A stretch of DNA of 10,511 bases from Bacteroidota bacterium (GTDB lineage: Bacteria; Bacteroidota; Bacteroidia; Chitinophagales; LD1): contig CANGXE010000033.1 of assembly GCA_947457525.1 (NCBI GenBank), forward strand, positions 1-10,511. The letters are read 5' to 3'. Each line of letters begins with the position of its first letter. Positions within the stretch are counted from its first letter, which is position 1. Below the pieces are notes generated by a model that was not told the DNA's origin, ran no database searches, and saw only the letters and a list, made by a program, of their open reading frames with translations. Below, one piece after another: positions 1 to 6,453 of this stretch. The translations under genes and the position numbers were made by a program.

Positions 1-276
1 AGTCATCACCAAGTTGCTCAGCTTTTTCCGGCAGAGGGCGGTTACTCGGGTTGGATGCAAGGCTTAGTCGTAGATATGCTTTGGTTTCCATTGTTTCATG
101 GTTTTTGGCCGGAGTGGGTACCTTTTGTAGGTGGCGATTATTTCGAGTTTTTTCGATTTATCTTCAACATAGCTGATGCGGCTATCACCACCGGAGTAAT
201 TATTATATTACTTTTTCAAGGTGTTTTTTTTAAGGACAATCCGGAGGAAGTAGTTGCGCCAAATACGGCACAATAG
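1..276 (+). CDS. lspA: Lipoprotein signal peptidase (signal peptidase II), C-terminal part
   Basis: Inner-membrane aspartic protease that removes the signal peptide from prolipoproteins after lipid attachment to the cysteine. The gene enters from the left edge in frame 1, so only the last 91 residues are present and the true start lies outside the window. Two family motifs are visible: G-x-V-V-D (fragment residues 21-25) and F-N-I-A-D-A-A-I (residues 55-62). In characterised LspA proteins the aspartates of these motifs (here D25 and D59) form the catalytic pair, and both are intact. The last hydrophobic helix (ITTGVIIILLFQGVFF) follows directly, then a short polar tail. The stretch between the two motifs is longer and richer in W and F than in proteobacterial LspA, as I recall for Bacteroidota. 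A weak hairpin starts four bases after the stop. The identification is firm; nothing can be said about the missing N-terminal helices. Confidence 0.93.
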   Translation, partial: SHHQVAQLFPAEGGYSGWMQGLVVDMLWFPLFHGFWPEWVPFVGGDYFEFFRFIFNIADAAITTGVIIILLFQGVFFKDNPEEVVAPNTAQ

Positions 277-279
277 CTT

Positions 280-305
280 GGTAAAATCTTTACCGCAAAT
301 TTTTT
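280..305 (+). terminator. Weak hairpin with T-rich tail after lspA
   Basis: GGTAAA (280-285) and TTTACC (289-294) are perfectly complementary around a three-base loop, and GCAAA plus a run of six T follow. The stem is only 6 bp and A+T-rich, and the T run does not start directly at the stem, so this may be a weak terminator for lspA or a 3' stabilising hairpin. Confidence 0.35.
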
Positions 306-381
306 ACTTGACATATTCCCAATCAGGGATTATCTTCACGTCAATACTATTTACCGTAGATTGAAGGAGTCTTTCGGTAGG

Positions 382-411
382 CCTACTCGCTTTAGCGGGT
401 AGGTTTTTTTT
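382..411 (+). terminator. Strong intrinsic (Rho-independent) terminator
   Basis: CCTACTCGC (382-390) pairs with GCGGGTAGG (395-403) over nine positions, one of them a G-U wobble, around the loop TTTA. Eight T follow immediately (404-411). This is a textbook intrinsic terminator for plus-strand transcription. It lies about 105 bases downstream of the lspA stop and 56 bases upstream of the next start, so it separates the two units. Confidence 0.87.
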
Positions 412-434
412 CTTTATGCTTTTTTACCTTTTTG

Positions 435-463
435 TTTGAGTTCAATAACTCATCTTAGATTTC
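435..463 (+). promoter_or_regulatory. Candidate Bacteroidota-type promoter for the thioredoxin-fold operon
   Basis: TTTG at 435-438 is followed, after 17 bases, by TAGATTTC at 456-463. The latter matches the Bacteroidota -7 consensus TAnnTTTG at all but its last position. The spacing is within the range known for this phylum. With the -7 element here, transcription would start within a few bases of the ATG at 468, giving an extremely short or absent leader. It lies just after a strong terminator, where a new promoter is expected. Confidence 0.5.
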
Positions 464-467
464 CACT

Positions 468-941
468 ATGGCTAAAATTTTTGTACTGATTTTATCGGCA
501 TTTTTAATTGTACAAAAAGTAGAAATAGTTCCACTAGCTCAACTGCAAAATCGTGTAGTGCAAAACAATGACACATTATATGTGGTCAACTTTTGGGCCA
601 CGTGGTGTAAACCATGTGTGGAAGAAATCCCATATTTTGAAGAAGTGCAACGACAATTTGAGAGACAAAAAGTAAAAGTGATGTTGGTGAGTTTGAATTC
701 ACTTAAAGAACTAAATAGTGTGCAAAAATTTGTCACACAAAAGAACATACAAAGTGAAACACTCATTTTACAAGCCGGCAATCCAAACATTTGGCTCAAC
801 CAAATAGACAGCACTTGGAGCGGAGCAATACCCGCCACGGTGTTTTATAAAAACGGCAAAAAAGTTTTTTTTACCGAAGGAGAACTCAACGATTATCAAT
901 TAGATTCTCTTATTTCACTTCATAAATTCAACCGACTATGA
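468..941 (+). CDS. Thioredoxin-fold (TlpA/ResA-like) thiol-disulfide protein
   Basis: Probably an envelope thiol-disulfide oxidoreductase of the TlpA/ResA type, 157 residues. The active site is in NFWATWCKPCVEEIP (residues 41-55), with the redox cysteines C47 and C50. The second thioredoxin landmark, the cis-proline loop, is GAIPATVFY with P122. The N terminus (residues 3-15, KIFVLILSAFLIV) is a hydrophobic stretch typical of a signal peptide or anchor, but I see no clear cleavage site and no lipobox, so it may stay membrane-anchored. The thioredoxin domain begins soon after, leaving almost no linker. The ATG is chosen because the hydrophobic segment starts immediately after it and a promoter-like pair lies just upstream. 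The stop overlaps the start of the next gene (ATGA), so the two are probably translated together. The specific partner (cytochrome c maturation, peroxide defence or another) cannot be read from the sequence. Confidence 0.88.
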   Translation: MAKIFVLILSAFLIVQKVEIVPLAQLQNRVVQNNDTLYVVNFWATWCKPCVEEIPYFEEVQRQFERQKVKVMLVSLNSLKELNSVQKFVTQKNIQSETLILQAGNPNIWLNQIDSTWSGAIPATVFYKNGKKVFFTEGELNDYQLDSLISLHKFNRL

Positions 942-1537
942 AAAAAATTATTATTCTTTCCGTTGTATTCATTGCATTAATTTCTTTCAAACATCAAGGC
1001 TATCACGTGGGCGAGATAGCTGATGATTTTAAACTGAAGAATGTGGATGGTAACATGGTGTCTATGGCTGATTTTAAAGAAGCTAAGGGCTTTGTCGTTA
1101 TTTTTACTTGCAATCATTGTCCGTTTAGCAAAAAGTATGAAGACAGAATTATTGCTTTGGATAAAAAGTATAAAAATAAAGGGTTTCCGGTTATAGCTGT
1201 CAACCCCAATGATGCAGTCACCTACCCTGATGATAATTTTGAAAACATGCAAAAACGCGCTAAAGAGAAGAAGTTCTCTTTCCCTTATTTGCATGATGAA
1301 ACACAAAGCGTGGCTCGCACTTGGGGGCCAACCCGCACTCCGGAAGTTTTTGTGGTACAAAAGGAAGGCAATGATTTTATATTAAAATATACCGGTGCTA
1401 TTGATGACAATAGTGACGATGCGAAAGCCGTGAAAGAACGCTATGTGGAAAATGCTCTTGATGCGTTGCTAGCCGGCAAACCCATTGAAAACACCTTCAC
1501 TAAAACAGTAGGTTGCGGCATCAAGTGGAAGAAATAG
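938..1537 (+). CDS. Exported thioredoxin/AhpC-TSA family protein (PRX-like, CNHC motif)
   Basis: A 199-residue redoxin of the group often labelled 'thioredoxin family protein' or PRX_like1. The N terminus, MKKIIILSVVFIALISF, is a lysine-plus-hydrophobic signal peptide. VGEIADDFKLKNVDGN (24-39) is the usual entry of AhpC/TSA domains. The active site is FTCNHCPFSKKYEDR (56-70), with cysteines C58 and C61; this CNHCPF form is typical of the group rather than of classic peroxiredoxins. TRTPEVFVV (132-140) supplies the cis-proline P135. A third cysteine, C193, sits in the tail GCGIKWK, which resembles a conserved C-terminal motif of these proteins and may be a resolving cysteine (inference). It overlaps the preceding thioredoxin-fold gene by four bases, suggesting translational coupling and a shared envelope redox task. 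Whether it reduces peroxides or protein disulfides is unknown. Confidence 0.9.
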   Translation: MKKIIILSVVFIALISFKHQGYHVGEIADDFKLKNVDGNMVSMADFKEAKGFVVIFTCNHCPFSKKYEDRIIALDKKYKNKGFPVIAVNPNDAVTYPDDNFENMQKRAKEKKFSFPYLHDETQSVARTWGPTRTPEVFVVQKEGNDFILKYTGAIDDNSDDAKAVKERYVENALDALLAGKPIENTFTKTVGCGIKWKK

Positions 1538-1581
1538 ATAGAAATCAGTAGGTTTAACCTCAATTCTATTTTACACTAAGC

Positions 1582-3084
1582 ATGTCTTTGTTCAACTTTC
1601 TTATTCGTCAATATTTAAAGGCTCGATGGGCGCGAATATTTAAGGCCATTGAACAACCTAGTGAAACACAACATGCTATTTTTCATTCGCTTATTCTACA
1701 GGCAAAACATACTGCTTGGGGGAAGACTTACCAGTATGAGAAAATCAAAACCATTACCGATTTTCAAGCAGTGGTTCCGTTGTCGGACTATGACGACTTA
1801 AAACCTTGGATAGAGAAAATTCAACTCGGAGAGCAAAATGTACTTTGGCCACAACCTGTGAAATGGATGGCCAAGAGCAGTGGCACCACAGCCGATAAGA
1901 GTAAGTATATTCCATTGCCCTCAGCTTCTATTTTTGATAATCATATCAAAGGCGGGAAGGATTTTATGGCCATGTATTATTATCAATTTTCCAATGCAAA
2001 TATTTTTAGTGGGAAGTCTGTAGTTTTAGGCGGAAGTCTCTCCGATACTTTTAAAAATAATATACAAGCCGGTGATTTGTCGGGCATTTTGGTGCATCAA
2101 GTGCCGGAGTGGTTGCAGGTTTTCAGAACACCGGCTCGCCATGTGGTAACGATTGCCGATTGGGAGAAAAAATTAGAGGTAATGTCCTCTCAACTTCAAC
2201 ATGAAAATGTAACCTCCATCACCGGTGTGCCAGCTTGGATGTTGCAACTCTTGACGCGTGTGTTAGCTAAATCCGGCAAAAAGAAGATTGCAGAAGTATG
2301 GCCAAATTTAGAACTAATCGTTCATGGAGGAGTTGATTTTTTACCTTACAAAACTCAGTTTGAGCAAATGGTCGGTAAGCCCATTCATTATGTAAATGCG
2401 TATAATGCCTCAGAAGGTTTTTTTGCCTTTCAAGATAGTGATGTACTAGGAATGTTGTTGCACCCGGGATGTGGCATTTTCTATGAGTTTATTGCTTGGG
2501 AAGATTATGAACAAAATAATCATGCTATCACGTTGAGTGAAGTTAGGTTGAATCAAAAGTATGTCATTGTTATTTCTACGAATGGTGGATTGTGGCGTTA
2601 TGTGGTGGGTGATTTGGTAGAGTTTACTTCGCTGCAACCATTTCGATTAAACGTGGTAGGAAGGACTAAACAATGTATCAATATGTTTGGTGAAGAATTG
2701 ATGGTGCATAACGCTGAATTGGCACTGGCCAATACTTGTGAAGCATTAAAATGCAGTGTCAAAGAATATACCGTTGCTCCACGAATGGAAGCTTCAAAAT
2801 CATCGGGATGGCACGAATGGGTGATTGAGTTTACGGCTACACCAAAGAGCTTAGAGGAGTTTGTTGTATGCTTAGACAATCAGTTAAAATTGTTGAATTC
2901 AGACTACGAAGCTAAGCGCAAAAATGATTTAATGCTAAAACCTTTGCAGGTATTTAGCTTAAAAGGGGGTACATTTTACCACTACATGACCAAGCGGCAG
3001 AAAGTAGGCGGGCAACACAAAGTACCTCGTTTGCAAAACTCTACAGATTGGGTAGATGAATTAAAATTAGGGATTACTGATTAA
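1582..3084 (+). CDS. GH3 auxin-responsive-promoter family protein (acyl-adenylating enzyme)
   Basis: A full-length 500-residue member of the GH3 family, a branch of the adenylate-forming (ANL) enzymes. Plant GH3 proteins activate a carboxylic acid with ATP and join it to an amino acid; the substrate of bacterial members is not established. Motifs in order: SSGTTADKSKYIP (99-111), the ATP/phosphate loop; YNASEGFFA (274-282), the (Y/N)ASE-type adenylate motif; YVVGDLVEF (340-348) and GRTKQCINMFGEEL (360-373), the nucleotide-binding and hinge region. The C-terminal lobe ends with a lysine-rich segment, KRQKVGGQHKVPRL (471-484), normally near the active site. No signal peptide or membrane helix is visible, so it is cytosolic. 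It begins 44 bases after the redoxin gene with no terminator between, so it may be read through from that operon. No acyl carrier protein or biosynthetic partner lies beside it. Family assignment is firm; the reaction is open. Confidence 0.93.
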   Translation: MSLFNFLIRQYLKARWARIFKAIEQPSETQHAIFHSLILQAKHTAWGKTYQYEKIKTITDFQAVVPLSDYDDLKPWIEKIQLGEQNVLWPQPVKWMAKSSGTTADKSKYIPLPSASIFDNHIKGGKDFMAMYYYQFSNANIFSGKSVVLGGSLSDTFKNNIQAGDLSGILVHQVPEWLQVFRTPARHVVTIADWEKKLEVMSSQLQHENVTSITGVPAWMLQLLTRVLAKSGKKKIAEVWPNLELIVHGGVDFLPYKTQFEQMVGKPIHYVNAYNASEGFFAFQDSDVLGMLLHPGCGIFYEFIAWEDYEQNNHAITLSEVRLNQKYVIVISTNGGLWRYVVGDLVEFTSLQPFRLNVVGRTKQCINMFGEELMVHNAELALANTCEALKCSVKEYTVAPRMEASKSSGWHEWVIEFTATPKSLEEFVVCLDNQLKLLNSDYEAKRKNDLMLKPLQVFSLKGGTFYHYMTKRQKVGGQHKVPRLQNSTDWVDELKLGITD

Positions 3085-3104
3085 ATCAATTCTAATTTGA
3101 ACTA

Positions 3105-3113
3105 TATAATTTG
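3105..3113 (+). promoter_or_regulatory. Possible promoter -10/-7 element upstream of the sensor kinase
   Basis: TATAATTTG matches the sigma-70 -10 hexamer exactly and also the Bacteroidota TAnnTTTG with one extra base. It lies 21 bases before the first usable start codon (TTG at 3135). I find no convincing -33 TTTG at the proper distance, so this is weak evidence that the kinase has its own promoter in the 50-base gap after the GH3 gene. Confidence 0.3.
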
Positions 3114-3134
3114 TTTTAGCCGAATTACAATCCA

Positions 3135-5429
3135 TTGATATTGAAAGACCAAGAAGAACATATCTGTCATTCATACGACAACGACCTTGAAAATATCGTT
3201 GACTTATCTCCTGTGCCCTTATTGATACACTGCTTGGGAGTAGTTCGCTATGTCAATTCTTGTTGCTTAGAAATGTATGGATTTAAACATGCTGATGAAT
3301 TGTTAGGTAAAAACATTTTGGACTTTACACATCCGGATGATGTTCAAGATGTAGCGGCCGCAGTGCAAGCAGGTATAATAAATAAAGTGCGCAATCAAGT
3401 TTTGACCACACGTATTATCAATGTTCTTGGAGAATTTATAAAAGTAGAAACTAAAAGTTCCAGCCTTCAATTCAGGGGAGAAGACTGTCGTTTGGTCGTA
3501 GCCTATAACTATGATAAAGCAACTAAAATTCAAAATGAATTGAACAATAAAAAACTTATTCTAGATGAGATTGCAATGATGATACCCGACAGTTTAATTG
3601 TGGTAAATAACATCACTCGGGAAGTGCTTTTTGAGAACAAATCGCTTATTGAAACCTTAGGTTACTCTCCAGAAGATTTGGGAGATGAAGACCAATTTCG
3701 ATTTTTAGTAAAGATTATTCATCCTGATGATATCAACAAATTAGTAGATGCCCGCAAGTTTCTACATGCTCCGGAAAATGTAGGAAAATATGTTAGTACA
3801 GAATATCGAATTAAAAACAAAGCCGGTCGATGGCGATGGATTTTAAGCAGAAGCTCTCTGTTTAAGAAGATTGATGGCGAACGGCATCAATTAAACTTTG
3901 GTATTGCTCAAGACATCACTTGGCAAAAAGAAGCAGAAGAAGAACTTCGTAAAAATAAATTACTCCTTGATAAAATCACAAAAACAGTTCCCAATCATAT
4001 TTCTGTATACAGCATCAATAATTTTGAGCGGGTGTACAATAATTTCTTTTTTGGAGAATTGTTAGGTTACACTCCAGACGATTCGCCTCAAAGTATATTT
4101 GACTTTTTTGCGCCCGACCATCAAGAACATGCTTTGTCACAATGGAGCAAACTACCATTCTTGGCAGATGGTGAAATATTTACTTCACTCGACAAGTATT
4201 TAACCAAAGATGGTAAGATAAAGTATATCTTAAGCAACATCACCCCATTTTTGCGTGATAAAAATGGTCAAATTGAACAAGTGTTAACGACCAACATGGA
4301 CGTGACCGAGTTTAAAGAAACAGAGTTTAAACTACAACTCAGCGAACAAACACAAAAGGCTATACTTTCTTCTCTTCCAGATATCGTTTTTCAAGTTGAC
4401 AAATCAGGTGTTATTTTAAATTATTATGCTAATGATTTATATAAGGCACCAATGGAAAAATTGGGTTTAGTTGGCCACAAAGTTGTTGATGCACTACCCA
4501 TAAAAGAGGCTGATGATATAATGCGTCTAATTGATATGGTTATAAATAGTAATAGGATTTATTCTTATGAATATGTACATTCGGAGCGTGATACTAAAAT
4601 GTATTATGAATTGAGAATAAGTAAAAGAACTGAAAACAGCGTCATTATTATAGCAAGAGATATTACTCCATTGGCTTCAGCTCGCCAACAATTAGATCAA
4701 AAGATAGTAGAGTTATCGGCTAAGAATGCTGAGTTAGAAAAGTATATTACGTCAAACACAGAGTTGGAAAAATTTGCCTACATCGCCTCTCATGATTTAC
4801 GCGAGCCGGTGAGGAGTATTGTGGGCTTTACGCAGCTTTTACAAAAGAGAAACGAACAGTCTCTTGACGCAGAATCTAAAGAGTTTTTGAGCAACATCAT
4901 AGAGAGTGCGCAGCGTATGAATTCTCTTATTCATGGTTTGTTAGATTATTCTCGCGTATCGACTGGCGGCAAACGTTTCCAATTCACAGACTTAAATGAC
5001 ACCTTGCAAAAAATGAAAGCCGATATCAATACAGCTATTGAGGAGTCGGGAGCAGAGATTTTGATAGAAAAACTGCCTACTGTATTTTGTGATGATCTGC
5101 AAATTCGCCAGTTGTTTCAAAATCTAATTAGCAACGCCATTAAATTTAGAAGTAAAGAACACCCGCCCGTTGTACGCATTAGCGCAGAGAGAAAAGATAA
5201 TGTTGTTTTGTTTAAAGTGCAAGACAATGGTATTGGCATCGATATGCGATTTAAAGATAAAGTATTTGAAATCTTCAATCGCCTTCATTCATCGGTTAAC
5301 TATCAAGGTTCCGGAATTGGTTTAGCCGTATGTAAAAAAATTGTGGAGCGGCACGGGGGAGAAGTTTGGTTAGAATCTATGCCAAATAGAGGTACTACTT
5401 TTTACTTTACTATTGCTTACGTTGAATAG
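3135..5429 (+). CDS. Soluble multi-PAS sensor histidine kinase
   Basis: A 764-residue kinase. Four PAS-type domains are visible at about 24-128, 140-266, 275-396 and 404-513. The first two carry HPDD motifs (66-69 and 196-199). RWRWI and the D-I-T end of domain two, and NMDVTEF in domain three, are typical PAS/PAC endings. A coiled-coil linker (about 517-548) leads to the HisKA domain, where H553 in SHDLREP is the expected phosphorylation site. The ATPase domain has the N box FQNLISNAIK (N663, N667), G1 DNGIGID (697-703), the F box FEIFNRL, G2 GSGIGL (725-730) and G3 GTTFYF. No membrane helix, signal peptide or receiver domain is present, so it is a cytosolic sensor that must pass phosphate to a partner encoded elsewhere. 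Start: a stop lies in frame at 3117 and the first in-frame ATG (3273) falls inside PAS 1, so TTG at 3135 (or TTG at 3141) is needed. Its signal is unknown. Confidence 0.93.
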   Translation: MILKDQEEHICHSYDNDLENIVDLSPVPLLIHCLGVVRYVNSCCLEMYGFKHADELLGKNILDFTHPDDVQDVAAAVQAGIINKVRNQVLTTRIINVLGEFIKVETKSSSLQFRGEDCRLVVAYNYDKATKIQNELNNKKLILDEIAMMIPDSLIVVNNITREVLFENKSLIETLGYSPEDLGDEDQFRFLVKIIHPDDINKLVDARKFLHAPENVGKYVSTEYRIKNKAGRWRWILSRSSLFKKIDGERHQLNFGIAQDITWQKEAEEELRKNKLLLDKITKTVPNHISVYSINNFERVYNNFFFGELLGYTPDDSPQSIFDFFAPDHQEHALSQWSKLPFLADGEIFTSLDKYLTKDGKIKYILSNITPFLRDKNGQIEQVLTTNMDVTEFKETEFKLQLSEQTQKAILSSLPDIVFQVDKSGVILNYYANDLYKAPMEKLGLVGHKVVDALPIKEADDIMRLIDMVINSNRIYSYEYVHSERDTKMYYELRISKRTENSVIIIARDITPLASARQQLDQKIVELSAKNAELEKYITSNTELEKFAYIASHDLREPVRSIVGFTQLLQKRNEQSLDAESKEFLSNIIESAQRMNSLIHGLLDYSRVSTGGKRFQFTDLNDTLQKMKADINTAIEESGAEILIEKLPTVFCDDLQIRQLFQNLISNAIKFRSKEHPPVVRISAERKDNVVLFKVQDNGIGIDMRFKDKVFEIFNRLHSSVNYQGSGIGLAVCKKIVERHGGEVWLESMPNRGTTFYFTIAYVE

Positions 5430-6384
5430 TGTAATTTATTAATTGTTCTATCGCAATTCGCACTTCTCCGGCCGGAAAAGTGTAGAGCAAATCAAGTGCT
5501 TCTCTTTTGTACAACTCCATTTTTTCGGTGGTGTATTGCATACCTCCAGTAGCACGAACCGTCTCAATCACCCACTTCACTTTTTCGTTGTTTTGATTAT
5601 CATTTTTTATTATGTTGATCATCTTTCTGCGGGTGAAATAATCTACTTTGTTTAAAGTGTAAATTAACGGTAAAGTCATTTTACGTTCTTTAATGTCAAT
5701 GCCTCGTGGTTTGCCGATATCATCGTCTTCATAATCGAATAAATCGTCTTTGATTTGAAAGGCGATACCAATTTTTTCTCCCATCAATTTGATGCGTGAA
5801 ATAGCGTCTTCATCTTTGGTGGTGGTAGACGCTCCAGAAGCACAAGCAGAAGCAATCAACGAGGCTGTTTTTTGACGAATAATATCAAAATAGATTTCTT
5901 CTTTGATGTCTAGTTTTCTGGCTTTTTCCAACTGCAATAACTCACCTTCGCTCATCTCACGAATGGTGTTCGATAAAATTTGCAACAAGCGATATTCACC
6001 ATGTTCTACAGAAAGCAATAATCCTTTGGCGAGCAAATAATCACCTACCAACACAGCAATTTTGTTTTTCCAAAGCGCATTAATGGAAAAAAATCCTCTG
6101 CGTTGATAGCTGTCATCCACCACATCGTCATGTACCAAAGTGGCGGTGTGTAAAATCTCAACTAACGATGCCGCCACATAAGTAGCTTCGTTCACCTCGC
6201 CACAAAGTTTGGCAGAAAGGAAAACAAACATCGGGCGCATTTGCTTGCCTTTGCGGCTCACAATGTAATGCGTGATGCGATCAAGTAATGGAGTTTTGGT
6301 GCGCATCGACTCCTTAAACCGAACTTCAAACTCGTCTAGCTCTTTTACAATCGGCTTTTTAATGTCATCCAATTTTAACTCCAT
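5410..6384 (-). CDS. Long-chain polyprenyl diphosphate synthase (trans-isoprenyl)
   Basis: Cytosolic enzyme that adds isopentenyl diphosphate units to an allylic primer to make the polyprenyl chain of respiratory quinones. It has 324 residues, the normal family length. Visible motifs: KGKQMRP (45-51), diphosphate binding; the first aspartate-rich motif in LVHDDVVDD (D86, D87, D90, D91); GDYLLAK (114-120); KT at 172-173; and the second aspartate-rich motif KDDLFDYEDD (D213, D214, D217), followed by GKPRGIDIKERKMTLPL. The residue five places before the first motif is a small alanine (A81), not the aromatic seen in short-chain synthases, which points to a long product. Because Bacteroidota mostly make menaquinone, a C30-C40 chain is likely (inference; IspB/HepT/SdsA-like, exact length not decidable here). 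Its 3' end overlaps the convergent kinase gene by 20 bases. A promoter-like pair lies just upstream. Confidence 0.93.
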   Translation of the reverse strand: MELKLDDIKKPIVKELDEFEVRFKESMRTKTPLLDRITHYIVSRKGKQMRPMFVFLSAKLCGEVNEATYVAASLVEILHTATLVHDDVVDDSYQRRGFFSINALWKNKIAVLVGDYLLAKGLLLSVEHGEYRLLQILSNTIREMSEGELLQLEKARKLDIKEEIYFDIIRQKTASLIASACASGASTTTKDEDAISRIKLMGEKIGIAFQIKDDLFDYEDDDIGKPRGIDIKERKMTLPLIYTLNKVDYFTRRKMINIIKNDNQNNEKVKWVIETVRATGGMQYTTEKMELYKREALDLLYTFPAGEVRIAIEQLINYTIQRKQ

Positions 6385-6390
6385 CGGGTG

Positions 6391-6420
6391 CTAAAGTAAG
6401 GCTTAATGTGAACTGACAAA
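6391..6420 (-). promoter_or_regulatory. Candidate Bacteroidota-type promoter for the polyprenyl synthase
   Basis: On the minus strand, TTTG (6420-6417) is followed after 18 bases by TACTTTAG (6398-6391), a 7/8 match to the TAnnTTTG consensus. The spacing fits the phylum. Transcription would begin only a few bases before the ATG at 6384, so the leader would be nearly absent. The motif lies in the 69-base divergent gap shared with the hydrolase gene at 6454, for which I could not find a comparable element. Confidence 0.45.
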
Positions 6421-6453
6421 CTCATTTATTTAATTTCTTGTTTTATTTGAAGC

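Larger units (their letters stand above)
277..467 (+). other. Intergenic region between lspA and the thioredoxin-fold operon
   Basis: This is the longest gene-free stretch in the window. In order it holds the weak hairpin after lspA (280-305), a possible promoter (TTGACA 308-313; TATCTTCA 331-338, a 6/8 match to TAnnTTTG), about 45 bases without clear structure, the strong terminator (382-411), and a promoter-like pair (435-463) just before the next gene. Two terminator-like structures with a promoter-like sequence between them leave room for a short untranslated RNA of about 70 nt (roughly 342-411). I see no convincing open reading frame and no tRNA or known riboswitch shape. Confidence 0.5.

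Noticed and set aside
317..329. Small inverted repeat TCCC-AATCA-GGGA in the lspA downstream gap
   Set aside because: Only a 4-bp stem, expected by chance; not enough to call a structured element.
377..386. Perfect 10-base palindrome GTAGGCCTAC next to the terminator, with a second GGTAGG at 398-403, as a possible operator or attenuator
   Set aside because: Its right half is the left arm of the terminator stem, and a zero-loop hairpin is not sterically possible in RNA. The overlap with the terminator explains it well enough.
539..838. Minus-strand open frame inside the first thioredoxin-fold gene (and similar antisense frames within the redoxin, GH3, kinase, hydrolase and ligase genes)
   Set aside because: They lie fully within genes with clear conserved motifs, have cysteine- or serine-rich low-quality translations, and show no recognisable domains.
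1549..1560. TAGGTTTA before the GH3 gene as a promoter
   Set aside because: It resembles TAnnTTTG at 7 of 8 positions but has no TTG/TTTG at the right distance upstream, and read-through from the redoxin gene is simpler.
3135..5429. Hybrid kinase or two-component pair with a neighbouring regulator
   Set aside because: The protein ends right after the ATPase G3 box with no receiver domain, and neither neighbour encodes a response regulator.
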